From Aggregatilineales bacterium (GTDB lineage: Bacteria; Chloroflexota; Anaerolineae; Aggregatilineales; Ch27): 33,661 bases of DNA. Within the stretch, counting starts at the first letter, position 1. Every line of letters starts with the position of its first letter. Under the pieces are notes generated by a model. That model did no database searches and was not told the origin of the DNA. It saw only the letters and a list, made by a program, of their open reading frames with translations. Position numbers and translations under genes: made by a program. Location: NCBI GenBank assembly GCA_029976025.1, contig JARKNX010000145.1, forward strand, positions 1 through 33,661, in the 5' to 3' direction. Below, in pieces: positions 1-8,058 of this stretch.

Positions 1-2
1 AC

Positions 3-2096
3 CGCGATATCCTCCAGCGCGTCGTGATCACCCCGCGCATCCAGCAGTCCATGATCACGGCGCGCGATCAGTTCGCCATCAATACCAGCGTTTACAACAC
101 GCATGAGATCAACACGATCTCCGGGAAATACGGCAATCCGGGCATGACGCTGGCCGTCCAGATCAGCCTGTCCACCCGGCCGGAGACGCTGATCGCGCTG
201 GACAGGAAGATGCGCACCCAGTTAGAACAGGCCCGCCGCGATCACCCGTCGTCCGATCTCCCTTCTGTCTGGCTGATTCCCCTGTTCGAAGACGCCGAGG
301 CAGTCGGGAATACCCGCGCCTATCTGGATCGAATCTGGGATTACGCCACGCAGAGTCGCCATACTTCCCAGTCGCCGCAAAGCCGGTTCGCCGAGATCAT
401 GACGGAAGTGTTCTTCGCCGGCTCCGATCTCAGCCAGCAGATCAGCCAGGCGGCGGGGGCCTTCCTGTACCAGAAGGCCAAGTACGATGTCCAGACCTGG
501 CTGGTGGAGCATAACGCCGCCAACGCGGTGCGCGTCAAGCTGGGCAGCGGCGAGCCGATGCAGCGCCAGGGCGGCTATTATTCGCCTGTCGCAGGCGCGC
601 GGGCCTTCCAGAACTCCGTCGATAACCGCCACCGTTTCGCGAAGCACCTGCTGGCCGCCGCGCGCCAGAGCACGTCCTACGCCGTAACGCCCCTGCAGGG
701 CGTCTTTCTGGGCGGCGACCTGCGAACCTTCCAGAGCAACCTGTCCGAGCAACTGCGCTACTTACCGGTGCGCGATTTTGTCAGCCTCCACTATCACGTG
801 CGCGAATCGCAGGAAGCTCACCGCAACGATCTGATCCACGCCGCTGAAGCTGCCGGCGAGAGCCGCCTGGTCGCGCCGAACCGCAGCTCGCAGGAGCTTA
901 AACGCCTGACAATCGGAACCAGCGAAGCTCCTTACGAACAGTTCCTGGAGGAGCTGACCGACAGCTTCCGGCACATCCTCTACGGCCAGGAAGAGGACGT
1001 GCTGGGCATCCATGTCATCTCTTACTTCATCGCCCGTTCCATGCCGCAGTTGCGGGATCGCCCGACCAGCCGGCGGACATCAGGCTCCGGCGCTGAACGC
1101 GGGCAGCGTATTCTGGCCAATATCGCCGAGATCATCCCCCTGTCCAAGCAGGGGAGTCTGCTGCGAGCCATCGCCCATAATCAGGCCCAGACCGCCGTGC
1201 TCGGCGTCAACCAGCTCACCACCGGGTTATTCCGCGCTCTGGAGCGCTTCGCCCAGAAAGCGTTTGTCGAAGCGGAGCAGGAGCGCATGATCGCGGAACG
1301 CCTGCTGCCGCACCTGCCTGTGTACGAAATCCTGAGCACTCTGCGCGTGTATCAGGATCGCAAAAACGAATTTCTGGGGGCGGTCGAGACCGCTTTCCCG
1401 GCGGGCAATTCGGCCTTCCTGGCCCTGCGCGAAGACAACGACGCCCTGCAGCACTACCTGCCGCTGTTCCAGCAGGAGCTTCTGCGGGGGCACGGGGTGA
1501 ACGCCAGCGAATTCTTCGCCGACGGTGTTTTCATCCCTGATCTGCTGCCGACGCTCCGGCCCGATCTGGCCGTCCTGCTGCAGCAGGACCTGTTCAACAC
1601 CGACATTGAAGTCCTGCTGGAGCATGTTTCCGGCAAGGTGGCGGAAGACTGGCGGGCCGAAGTCAACCGGCTGCTGGAGATTCCCCGCCAGATTCACGCC
1701 TGGCGCGTGATTATCTGGGACGTGATTGGCGAATCGATCTATCAGCGGGTCCAGAGCTTCGCCGAGCTGGCAACCGCGCTGTACGCCTTCGGCTCGATCC
1801 GCGCGCCGGCCACGACGCCGCCCGCCGCCCGCGGCCCGCAGCTTTCCCCCGTGCTGGCGAACTTCTTCCGCACCGCCCGGACCGATGACGAGATGCGCGG
1901 CTTCCTGGTCGGCGCGATCGAATATCTGAGTTCATTCACCAACGGCAATCTGGAGATGCCCGTCAGCATCATCCGGGCCATGAATGACGTTGAGCGCATA
2001 GCCAAGATCGAGGAAAGCACGCTGCCGCCGGAGATACAAAATCTGTTCCGCCACTGCACCCTTCAGATAGCCCGCCTGGCCGGGGAAAACGGATAG
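3..2096 (+). CDS. Divergent phosphoenolpyruvate carboxylase-like protein, 5' end outside window
   Basis: The reading frame is open to the left edge, so the N-terminus is missing; the GTG at 24 is only the first possible start inside the window. The visible part is about 690 residues. Two stretches resemble the barrel core of PEP carboxylases: VWLIPLFED (about residue 82 from the GTG), like the IPLFED segment of archaeal-type enzymes, and VFFAGSD followed by an alanine-rich helix, like the GYSD segment of bacterial enzymes. About 40 residues further on, GSGEPMQRQGG sits where bacterial enzymes have the catalytic HGRGG loop. The match is by eye and the loop is not canonical, so the protein may be a non-standard carboxylase or an inactive relative. 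It ends with a TAG at 2094 and converges on the gpsA-like gene only 15 bases away. Family assignment is tentative; that a long protein is encoded is secure. Confidence 0.5.
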   Translation, partial: RDILQRVVITPRIQQSMITARDQFAINTSVYNTHEINTISGKYGNPGMTLAVQISLSTRPETLIALDRKMRTQLEQARRDHPSSDLPSVWLIPLFEDAEAVGNTRAYLDRIWDYATQSRHTSQSPQSRFAEIMTEVFFAGSDLSQQISQAAGAFLYQKAKYDVQTWLVEHNAANAVRVKLGSGEPMQRQGGYYSPVAGARAFQNSVDNRHRFAKHLLAAARQSTSYAVTPLQGVFLGGDLRTFQSNLSEQLRYLPVRDFVSLHYHVRESQEAHRNDLIHAAEAAGESRLVAPNRSSQELKRLTIGTSEAPYEQFLEELTDSFRHILYGQEEDVLGIHVISYFIARSMPQLRDRPTSRRTSGSGAERGQRILANIAEIIPLSKQGSLLRAIAHNQAQTAVLGVNQLTTGLFRALERFAQKAFVEAEQERMIAERLLPHLPVYEILSTLRVYQDRKNEFLGAVETAFPAGNSAFLALREDNDALQHYLPLFQQELLRGHGVNASEFFADGVFIPDLLPTLRPDLAVLLQQDLFNTDIEVLLEHVSGKVAEDWRAEVNRLLEIPRQIHAWRVIIWDVIGESIYQRVQSFAELATALYAFGSIRAPATTPPAARGPQLSPVLANFFRTARTDDEMRGFLVGAIEYLSSFTNGNLEMPVSIIRAMNDVERIAKIEESTLPPEIQNLFRHCTLQIARLAGENG

Positions 2097-2111
2097 CGCT
2101 TCGCCCTGGCG

Positions 2112-3203
2112 CTACGGCTCCGCGGTCCCCGGGGGCGGGGTGAAGGGCAGATGGCTGAAGAAGCTGTTGAAATCGAATGTGACCTCGCTGTTCCGGGTCA
2201 GGATATGGTGCAGCGTCCGCAGCAGCGGCAGAGCATCGGGGGCGATTATCCCCCGCGCCATCATCTGCTCAACCGCCGGCATGATAGCAATAGTGGCGTC
2301 CACGCCCTCGATGGTTTCTTGCGGCATTTCTTCCACGGCGTCGCTGTAGGACATCCCCAGGCCGAGCAGCCGCCCCATGCGCGAATTCCGCCCGCCCTGG
2401 GTGGTCACGTACAGGTCGCCCGCGCCAGGCAGGCTGTACACCGTCTCGGGCTGCCCGCCGAGGAGCTGGACCAGATAAGCGGTTTCCGCCAGTCCCTCGG
2501 CGAAGAGCGCGGCGGCGTAGTTGTGCATATGAGCGCCCGCCGCATCGGGACCATTCTGCTTTTCGAGCAGGCCGGTCGCCAGCCCGACCGCCAGCGCGTA
2601 GGGATTCTTCAGCGCCACACACACTTCAACGCCCACTATATCGGTCGAGGTCCAGATGTGATAATAGGGCGTCTGGAATACCTGCTGCAGGCGCGGCAGC
2701 ACCCCGGCATCGCGCGAGGCGAAGATGACGCTGGTGTGCCGGCGGCCCGCCAGCTCCCCGGCGATGGACGGCCCGCCGATAGCGGCATAGCGCACCTGAT
2801 CCCGCAGCGAAGCCGGAAGCCGGCCCCGCAGGACATCCGGCAGCAGCTCAAGCCGGCCATCGGGCGTGCTTTCCATGCCTTTGGTCACCATCAGGATGAT
2901 CTGGCCGGGCTGAAGATGAGGGCCGAGCGCCTCCGCCGCCCAGTGGACGCCGTTGGAGTTCACGCCGAGGACGACGATCTCCGCCCCGGCGACGGCTCCC
3001 CCGATCTCCCGGTAGGAGAAAGGCTGCACAGCATCCGGTATGGTCCGCCTCAGGCGGGGGTGATACCGCCGGTCGCGGCAGGAGCGGATAATCTCCTCAT
3101 CCAGATGCGTGCCCACCAGGCGCACCTCATGGCCGTTATCCGACGCCGGGAATGTTATCGCCGTGCCCATCACGCCCGCGCCAACCACCGTAATCACTGC
3201 CAT
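2112..3203 (-). CDS. GpsA-like NAD(P)-dependent glycerol-3-phosphate dehydrogenase family protein
   Basis: Encodes 363 residues from the ATG at 3203, which has a GGGAGGA ribosome site about 11 bases upstream. A start further out at 3236 would overlap the kinase gene. The N-terminus has the Rossmann motif GAGVMGTA, then VTKGMES (family KG-E segment), LKNPYALAVG with the catalytic lysine, and GAGDLYVTTQGGRNSRMGRLLG near the C-terminus, all in the usual GpsA order. GpsA reduces dihydroxyacetone phosphate to sn-glycerol 3-phosphate in the cytoplasm. It departs from ordinary GpsA in having VLGVNSNGVHW where the family normally has a VPS motif. It lies 32 bases downstream of an FGGY kinase on the same strand, so the two are probably co-transcribed. 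The real substrate could be another polyol or ketose phosphate. Confidence 0.78.
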   Translation of the reverse strand: MAVITVVGAGVMGTAITFPASDNGHEVRLVGTHLDEEIIRSCRDRRYHPRLRRTIPDAVQPFSYREIGGAVAGAEIVVLGVNSNGVHWAAEALGPHLQPGQIILMVTKGMESTPDGRLELLPDVLRGRLPASLRDQVRYAAIGGPSIAGELAGRRHTSVIFASRDAGVLPRLQQVFQTPYYHIWTSTDIVGVEVCVALKNPYALAVGLATGLLEKQNGPDAAGAHMHNYAAALFAEGLAETAYLVQLLGGQPETVYSLPGAGDLYVTTQGGRNSRMGRLLGLGMSYSDAVEEMPQETIEGVDATIAIMPAVEQMMARGIIAPDALPLLRTLHHILTRNSEVTFDFNSFFSHLPFTPPPGTAEP

Positions 3204-3235
3204 CTCGCGATCATCCTCCCTGTATGCTGTCCGCA

Positions 3236-4783
3236 TCAGACTTCCGGTTCCCGGTCGTGGGCGAGCACCGTCAGGCGGTCAACAAGCTCCCTGATCGCCG
3301 GGAACAGCCGCTGGTAAACCTCCACAAACAGGCGTTCATACACAGCATGAGCGGAAGCGTCCGGCTCAAACTGCTGCCCTGTCGCCGTCATCGCGGCGGC
3401 GGCCTGGCGAACATCGGCGTACCACCCCGCCGCCGTCGCCGCCAGAATGGCCGCGCCCAGGCTGGTCGCCTCAGTTGTGCGGGCGCGGCTGATCGGCTTG
3501 CCATGGATATCGGCCACGATCTGGCACCACAGCCTGCTGCGCGCCCCGCCGCCCATCAGGATATATTCGTCGATCGGCTGGCCTGTGGCCCGGCTGATCC
3601 CGTCCATCACCAGCCGGTGCTCATACCCGATTCCTTCCAGTATGGCCCGGTAGAAGTGCTCTTTGCGATGCGCCTCGATCCAGCCGATAGTGATGCCTGT
3701 CGCGGCCGGGTCCCAGTACGGCGGCATCACCCCTCCCCAGTACGGCACCACCATCAGCCCCAGCGAGCCGGGCGGCACGCTCGCGGCGGCCATCTCCATC
3801 ACATCTTCCTGCGAAAGCGCCAGGCCCAGCCCGCTCACGTCCGGCCCGAAGGTCTTCATGAACCAGCTCACCGTGAACGTCCCCGCCGTCAGCACCTCCT
3901 CCGGCACGAACGCCCCGGCAACCGGGGAACACAGAGTGCGGAAGGCCCGGTCGGCCACATAGCGATCGGCATAAGCGCCGGAGACCATGGCCGTCCCCAG
4001 GTTCAGGTAGGCGACGCCGGGGCGGGTGATATTTGCGCCCAGCCCGGCGCACTGCCCATCCCCCGCCCCCGCCACGACCAGCGTCCGGGTGGACAGGCCG
4101 GTCGCCTCAGCGGCGGCCGGGGTCAGCGGCCCGATCACAGAGCCGGGCGGCACGATCTCCACCAGCCTGGCCGGGTCCAGCCCCAGATCGACAAGCAGCT
4201 CCTCCGCCCAGGCGCCCCGTCGCATATCCACTATGCCCATCGGGTCGGCGCAGGCCAGGCTGGTCGTCCACTGTCCGGTCAGGTGGTAGACCAGGTAAGC
4301 GTGCACATCGAGGTACTTATACGTGCGCGCGGCGATTCCCGGCTCATGAGTTTGCAGCCACATCAGCTTCGACAGCGACTGGTTCGTAGACGGGCCTTTG
4401 CCCGTCAGGTCGTGAATGGCGTCGCCGCCATAGCGGAGGTTAAGCTCCTCGACCTGGGCGCGGCTGCGGCCATCCAGCCAGGTAATAGCGTGGCGGAGCG
4501 GCTGCCCCCCTTCATCAACGGGCACAAACGTCTCCCGCTGGCAGGTGACACAGAGGGCCGCGACGCGGTCAGCGCTGACCTGCTGGAGCAGCTCCTGCAC
4601 GGCCTGAACCAGGGCGTGCCACCAGTCGCCCGCCCGCTGTTCATGCCAGAACGGATGCGGGGAGAAAGCCTCAATGCCGGCCCGGCCTTCGGCGACCGGC
4701 GTGCCGTCATGCGCCCAGGCGATAGCCTTGCAGGCGGTAGTGCTGCTGTCGATGCTGATCACAAGGTCGGTTTTATCGTTCAT
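3236..4783 (-). CDS. FGGY-family carbohydrate kinase (xylulokinase-like)
   Basis: A full-length 515-residue FGGY kinase. The N-terminal phosphate-binding segment is SIDSSTTACKA, CQRETFVPVD and ITWLDGRSR form the sugar-binding region, GAGDGQCAGLG carries the likely catalytic base Asp242, and GGGARSRLWCQIVAD followed by EATSLGAAILA forms the C-terminal ATP-binding lobe. These enzymes use ATP to phosphorylate sugars or polyols in the cytoplasm. The C-terminus is most like xylulokinases, whereas the CQRET segment recalls glycerol kinase, so the substrate is open. The ATG at 4783 has GGAG 8 bases upstream and a promoter at 4817-4845. The partner gene downstream is a GpsA-like dehydrogenase, which hints at a polyol-phosphate or ketose-phosphate step rather than plain xylose use. 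Confidence 0.82.
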   Translation of the reverse strand: MNDKTDLVISIDSSTTACKAIAWAHDGTPVAEGRAGIEAFSPHPFWHEQRAGDWWHALVQAVQELLQQVSADRVAALCVTCQRETFVPVDEGGQPLRHAITWLDGRSRAQVEELNLRYGGDAIHDLTGKGPSTNQSLSKLMWLQTHEPGIAARTYKYLDVHAYLVYHLTGQWTTSLACADPMGIVDMRRGAWAEELLVDLGLDPARLVEIVPPGSVIGPLTPAAAEATGLSTRTLVVAGAGDGQCAGLGANITRPGVAYLNLGTAMVSGAYADRYVADRAFRTLCSPVAGAFVPEEVLTAGTFTVSWFMKTFGPDVSGLGLALSQEDVMEMAAASVPPGSLGLMVVPYWGGVMPPYWDPAATGITIGWIEAHRKEHFYRAILEGIGYEHRLVMDGISRATGQPIDEYILMGGGARSRLWCQIVADIHGKPISRARTTEATSLGAAILAATAAGWYADVRQAAAAMTATGQQFEPDASAHAVYERLFVEVYQRLFPAIRELVDRLTVLAHDREPEV

Positions 4784-4816
4784 TGTGCCCGCTCCGCGCT
4801 GCCTGGTTCAGAAGGG

Positions 4817-4845
4817 AGAATACTCGCATCGCCGGGTATTGTCCA
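4817..4845 (-). promoter_or_regulatory. Sigma70-type promoter for the FGGY kinase / gpsA-like pair
   Basis: On the minus strand a TGGACA -35 box (4845-4840) is separated by exactly 17 bases from a TATTCT -10 box (4822-4817). Transcription would start near 4810, giving a leader of about 27 bases before the kinase ATG at 4783. Read by eye from consensus match and spacing. Confidence 0.5.
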
Positions 4846-4879
4846 GACGGAGTCGGCGGGGGTCCGCCGGCGGCGCAAA

Positions 4880-4909
4880 TTGGCGCAGAAGGCGCATCGG
4901 CGTCATACT
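4880..4909 (+). promoter_or_regulatory. Weak candidate promoter for the kdgK-lactonase-dgoD operon
   Basis: TTGGCG at 4880-4885 and CATACT at 4904-4909 are spaced 18 bases apart, each matching the sigma70 consensus at 4 of 6 positions. It lies about 50 bases ahead of the GTG at 4959 and back-to-back with the minus-strand kinase promoter. Low-strength call. Confidence 0.3.
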
Positions 4910-4958
4910 TCGCGGCAGATCGGGGAATGCTGCCGCATGGAGCAGAGGATTATTCGCA

Positions 4959-5939
4959 GTGGGATCGCTTGCCGCACCCGGAAGCCGGGATGTGACCGCC
5001 ATCGGCGAGGTGATGCTCCGCCTGAGCGTGCCGGCGGGGGTCCGCCTGGAGGATGCCGCCCGGCTCGACGTTCACCCCGCCGGCGCGGAATACAACGCGC
5101 TGACGGCGCTCGCCCGCCTGAATCGCGGCTGCCTGCTGGTGACCGCCCTGCCGGAGACGGCGCTGGGGCGGCTGGTGCTGAATCGCCTTCGCGCCAGCGG
5201 CATGCAGACGGAAGGCCTGATCTGGTGTGAAACGGGGCGGATCGGGACGTACTTCGTCGAATTCGCTGCGCCGCCGCGCCCGATTGACGTGATATACGAC
5301 CGCGCCGGCTCCTGCATCACGCAGCTCAGCGTTGACCAGATCGACTGGGACAGCCTGCTCGATACGCGGCTGCTGCTGCTCAGCGGGATCACGCCGGCAT
5401 TGGCGCCGGGCTGCGAAGCCATCGTCCGCACCGCGCTGGATAAAGCGCGCCGCGCGGGTGTCCCGGTAGCCTTTGACGTGAACTACCGGGGCAAGCTGTG
5501 GCCTCCCGAAGCTGCGGCGAAGGTTATATCGGAGCTGGCGCGGGATGTGGAGATTCTGTTCTGCAAGCAGGCGGATGCCGCCCTGCTCTTCGGGGTACAT
5601 GGCGGTGCCGAGCATATACTCTCCGCGTTAAGCGCCCGGACCGGGGCCAGGCACGTTGTGCTGACGGCGGGCGAGCGCGGCGTGTACGGATGGGACGGCA
5701 GCCGCGCCCACCATGTAGAAGCGCTCCCGGTCACGGTACTTGATCGGCTGGGCGCGGGCGACGCCCTCGCCGCCGGCGTCATCCACGGCTGGCTGGACGG
5801 CGATTTTCTACAGGGGCTGCGCTACGGCGTCACGCTGGCGGCGCTGGCGATGTCCCAGTATGGCGACGCCCTGATCACAACCCGGGCGGAGCTGGAGCGG
5901 CTCAGCAGCGCGCTGGCCGCGCCGGATATTCTGCGCTAG
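4959..5939 (+). CDS. kdgK: PfkB-family sugar kinase, probable 2-keto-3-deoxygluconate/galactonate kinase
   Basis: Encodes about 326 residues from a GTG at 4959, preceded by AGAGGA about 10 bases upstream. The frame is open much further upstream, but that extension runs antisense through the FGGY kinase gene and has no family similarity. The PfkB fold is clear: TAIGEVMLRLS at the N-terminus, GAEYNALTALARL (substrate-binding lobe), FDVNYRGKLWPP (residues 172-183, typical of KDG kinases), LTAGERGV, and DRLGAGDALAAG (262-273) with catalytic Asp268 in the anion hole. KDG kinase phosphorylates 2-keto-3-deoxy sugar acids made by sugar-acid dehydratases. The downstream lactonase (39-base gap) and D-galactonate dehydratase supply exactly that kind of substrate, so the operon context supports KDG or KDGal as substrate; ribokinase-like alternatives cannot be excluded. 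Confidence 0.8.
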   Translation: MGSLAAPGSRDVTAIGEVMLRLSVPAGVRLEDAARLDVHPAGAEYNALTALARLNRGCLLVTALPETALGRLVLNRLRASGMQTEGLIWCETGRIGTYFVEFAAPPRPIDVIYDRAGSCITQLSVDQIDWDSLLDTRLLLLSGITPALAPGCEAIVRTALDKARRAGVPVAFDVNYRGKLWPPEAAAKVISELARDVEILFCKQADAALLFGVHGGAEHILSALSARTGARHVVLTAGERGVYGWDGSRAHHVEALPVTVLDRLGAGDALAAGVIHGWLDGDFLQGLRYGVTLAALAMSQYGDALITTRAELERLSSALAAPDILR

Positions 5940-5978
5940 ACCCCGGTTGCAGTCAGGCCGCTGCCCAGGAGGCTGCTG

Positions 5979-6878
5979 ATGAATGTCAGGGTGTGCCACC
6001 CGCATCTGGAAAATGTGCTCGATCCTGTCGCGCCTGTAGAGCGCGTCCGCACCGGCTTCATATTCACCGAAGGCCCGATCTGGCATCCGCGCGATCATCA
6101 CCTGATCTTCAGCGATATCCCCGCCAGCCGGCTCTACAAACTTGATGCCGCCGGGAGCCTGACGATCGTGCGAGAGCCAACAAACCGGGCTAACGGGAAC
6201 GCTTACGATCGGGAAGGCCGCATCATCACCTGCGAGCACGGCACGCGGCGCGTCGTCCGCCTGGAACAGGGCGGCGCGCTGACGGTGCTCGCCACCCACT
6301 ACCGGGGCAAAGAGCTGAACAGCCCCAATGATGTCATCGTGGGCAGCAACGGCGACATTTACTTCACCGATCCCCTTTACGGCCGCTTCGCCGAACACGG
6401 CGTCGCTGGCGAGCCGGAGCTTGACTTCCGGGGCGTATACCGGCTGAACCCGCAGACCGGAGAACTGACGCTGCTGGCGGACGATTTTGACCAGCCGAAC
6501 GGGTTATGCTTCTCCCTGGACGAAAAGCGGCTGTTCGTGTCCGACACGCCGCGCAAGCACATCCGCGTCTTTGACATGCAGGCGGACGGGACGGTAACCG
6601 GCGGGCAGGTCTGGGCGGAGACCGCCGGCGAAGGGACGACCCTCCCCGACGGCCTGAAGATAGATTCCGCCGGGCATGTCTTTAGCTGCGGCCCCGGCGG
6701 GATCCATATCTTCGCGCCCGATTCGACACTCCTCGGCGTCATCCTGGTCCCCGAGCACACGGCGAACTTCACCTGGGGCGACGCCGACCTGAACACGCTC
6801 TATATCACCGCCTCCACCTCTCTGTACGCCATCCGGGTCAGGGTCCCGGGTGTGCCCTGGAATATCCGTCAACTCTGA
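5979..6878 (+). CDS. SMP-30/gluconolactonase family sugar lactone hydrolase
   Basis: A 299-residue six-bladed propeller lactonase. Diagnostic segments are FTEGPIWHP with metal ligand Glu31, ELNSPNDVIVGSNGDIYFTDP with Asn117, DQPNGLCFS with Asn174, and TLPDGLKID with Asp224. These match the metal-binding and substrate positions of gluconolactonases and SMP-30. The protein has no signal peptide and should hydrolyse an aldono-lactone, such as galactono- or glucono-lactone, in the cytoplasm. The ATG has CAGGAGG upstream. It sits between the KDG-type kinase and dgoD with gaps of 39 and 11 bases, so its product, a free aldonic acid, is the natural substrate of the next enzyme. A sugar dehydrogenase to make the lactone is not in this window. 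Confidence 0.85.
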   Translation: MNVRVCHPHLENVLDPVAPVERVRTGFIFTEGPIWHPRDHHLIFSDIPASRLYKLDAAGSLTIVREPTNRANGNAYDREGRIITCEHGTRRVVRLEQGGALTVLATHYRGKELNSPNDVIVGSNGDIYFTDPLYGRFAEHGVAGEPELDFRGVYRLNPQTGELTLLADDFDQPNGLCFSLDEKRLFVSDTPRKHIRVFDMQADGTVTGGQVWAETAGEGTTLPDGLKIDSAGHVFSCGPGGIHIFAPDSTLLGVILVPEHTANFTWGDADLNTLYITASTSLYAIRVRVPGVPWNIRQL

Positions 6879-6889
6879 GGGAGAAGCTG

Positions 6890-8038
6890 ATGAAGATCGC
6901 GTCTATTGAACTGTTCACCGTGCCGCCACGCTGGCTGTTCCTCAAGCTCTCCACCGACGCGGGGATATCCGGCTGGGGCGAGCCAATCGTGGAAGGCCAC
7001 GCCGCCACGGTGGCGGAGGCCGTGCGCGAGATCGGCCCGTACCTGCTCGGCGCCGACCCCGATCGCATCGAGGACATCTGGCAGATGCTGTACCGCGGCC
7101 GCTTTTACCGGGGCGGGCCGGTCCTGATGAGCGCCATGGCCGGGGTCAACCAGGCCCTGTGGGATATCAAAGGGAAGCGGCTGGGCGTGCCGGTCTACGA
7201 GCTGCTGGGCGGCAAGGTGCGCGATCGGATCCCGGTCTACTCCTGGATCGGCGGCGACCGCCCCGCGGATGTGGCCGAAGCCGCCCGGGAGAAGCTGGCC
7301 CAGGGCTTTCACGCCATCAAAATGAACGCAACCGACGAGCAGGGCTATATCGCGTCGGTCGCGGCTGTTGATGCCGTGGTCCAGCGCGTCGCCAGCGTGA
7401 GAGAGGCCGGGGGCAAGGCGCTGGGCATCGGCGTGGACTTTCACGGGCGCATCCACAAGGGGACGGCCAAAGTCATCGCCCGGGAGCTGGAGCCGTACCA
7501 CGTCATGTTCATCGAGGAGCCGGTGCTGCCGGACAACAACGAAGCCCTGCGCGAGATCGCCCATCACACATCTATCCCCATCGCCACCGGCGAAAGGATG
7601 TACAGCCGGTGGGACTTCAAGCGCGTCCTTGAAGCGGGCTACGTCGATATCATCCAGCCCGATGTGTCGCACGCCGGAGGCATCTCCGAGACGCTGCGGA
7701 TCGCCAGCATGGCGGAGGCGTACGATGTCGCCCTGGCGCCGCACTGTCCGCTGGGGCCGATCGCGCTGGCCGCCTGCTTGCAGGTGGATGCTATCGCCCA
7801 CAACGCCTTCATTCAGGAGCAAAGCCTCGGCCTGCACTACAATGTCGGGAATGACCTGCTGGATTACCTCGCCGATCCGGCTGTATTCGCCTTTGAAGAT
7901 GGCTGTGTCCGCATCCCGGACGGCCCCGGGCTGGGCATCCACATCAACGAGGATTACGTCGAAGCGAAGAGCAAGGAAGGCCACAACTGGCGCAATCCGG
8001 TCTGGCGCCTCAGCGATAACGCAATTGCCGAGTGGTGA
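6890..8038 (+). CDS. dgoD: D-galactonate dehydratase
   Basis: A 382-residue enolase-superfamily enzyme that resembles E. coli DgoD along its whole length. It starts MKIASIELFTVPPRWLFLK, contains FYRGGPVLMSAMAG and YSWIGGDRPADV, and ends with the DgoD-like NPVWRLSDNAIAEW. The Mg ligands Asp183, Glu209 and Glu235 and the catalytic His185 and His285 (LAPHCPLGP) are all present at the numbering used for E. coli DgoD. The enzyme dehydrates D-galactonate to 2-dehydro-3-deoxy-D-galactonate in the cytoplasm. GAGGGAGAAG precedes the ATG and the lactonase gene ends 11 bases upstream, so the genes are co-transcribed. The KDGal aldolase is not in this window. This is the most specific functional call here. 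Confidence 0.93.
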   Translation: MKIASIELFTVPPRWLFLKLSTDAGISGWGEPIVEGHAATVAEAVREIGPYLLGADPDRIEDIWQMLYRGRFYRGGPVLMSAMAGVNQALWDIKGKRLGVPVYELLGGKVRDRIPVYSWIGGDRPADVAEAAREKLAQGFHAIKMNATDEQGYIASVAAVDAVVQRVASVREAGGKALGIGVDFHGRIHKGTAKVIARELEPYHVMFIEEPVLPDNNEALREIAHHTSIPIATGERMYSRWDFKRVLEAGYVDIIQPDVSHAGGISETLRIASMAEAYDVALAPHCPLGPIALAACLQVDAIAHNAFIQEQSLGLHYNVGNDLLDYLADPAVFAFEDGCVRIPDGPGLGIHINEDYVEAKSKEGHNWRNPVWRLSDNAIAEW

Positions 8039-8058
8039 CGCAGGCGCGCGCGGCTGCC

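Noticed and set aside
3224..5230. 668-codon plus-strand frame
   Set aside because: Antisense shadow of the FGGY kinase and gpsA-like genes; rich in Arg, Pro and His with no domain. GC-rich DNA often leaves such frames open.
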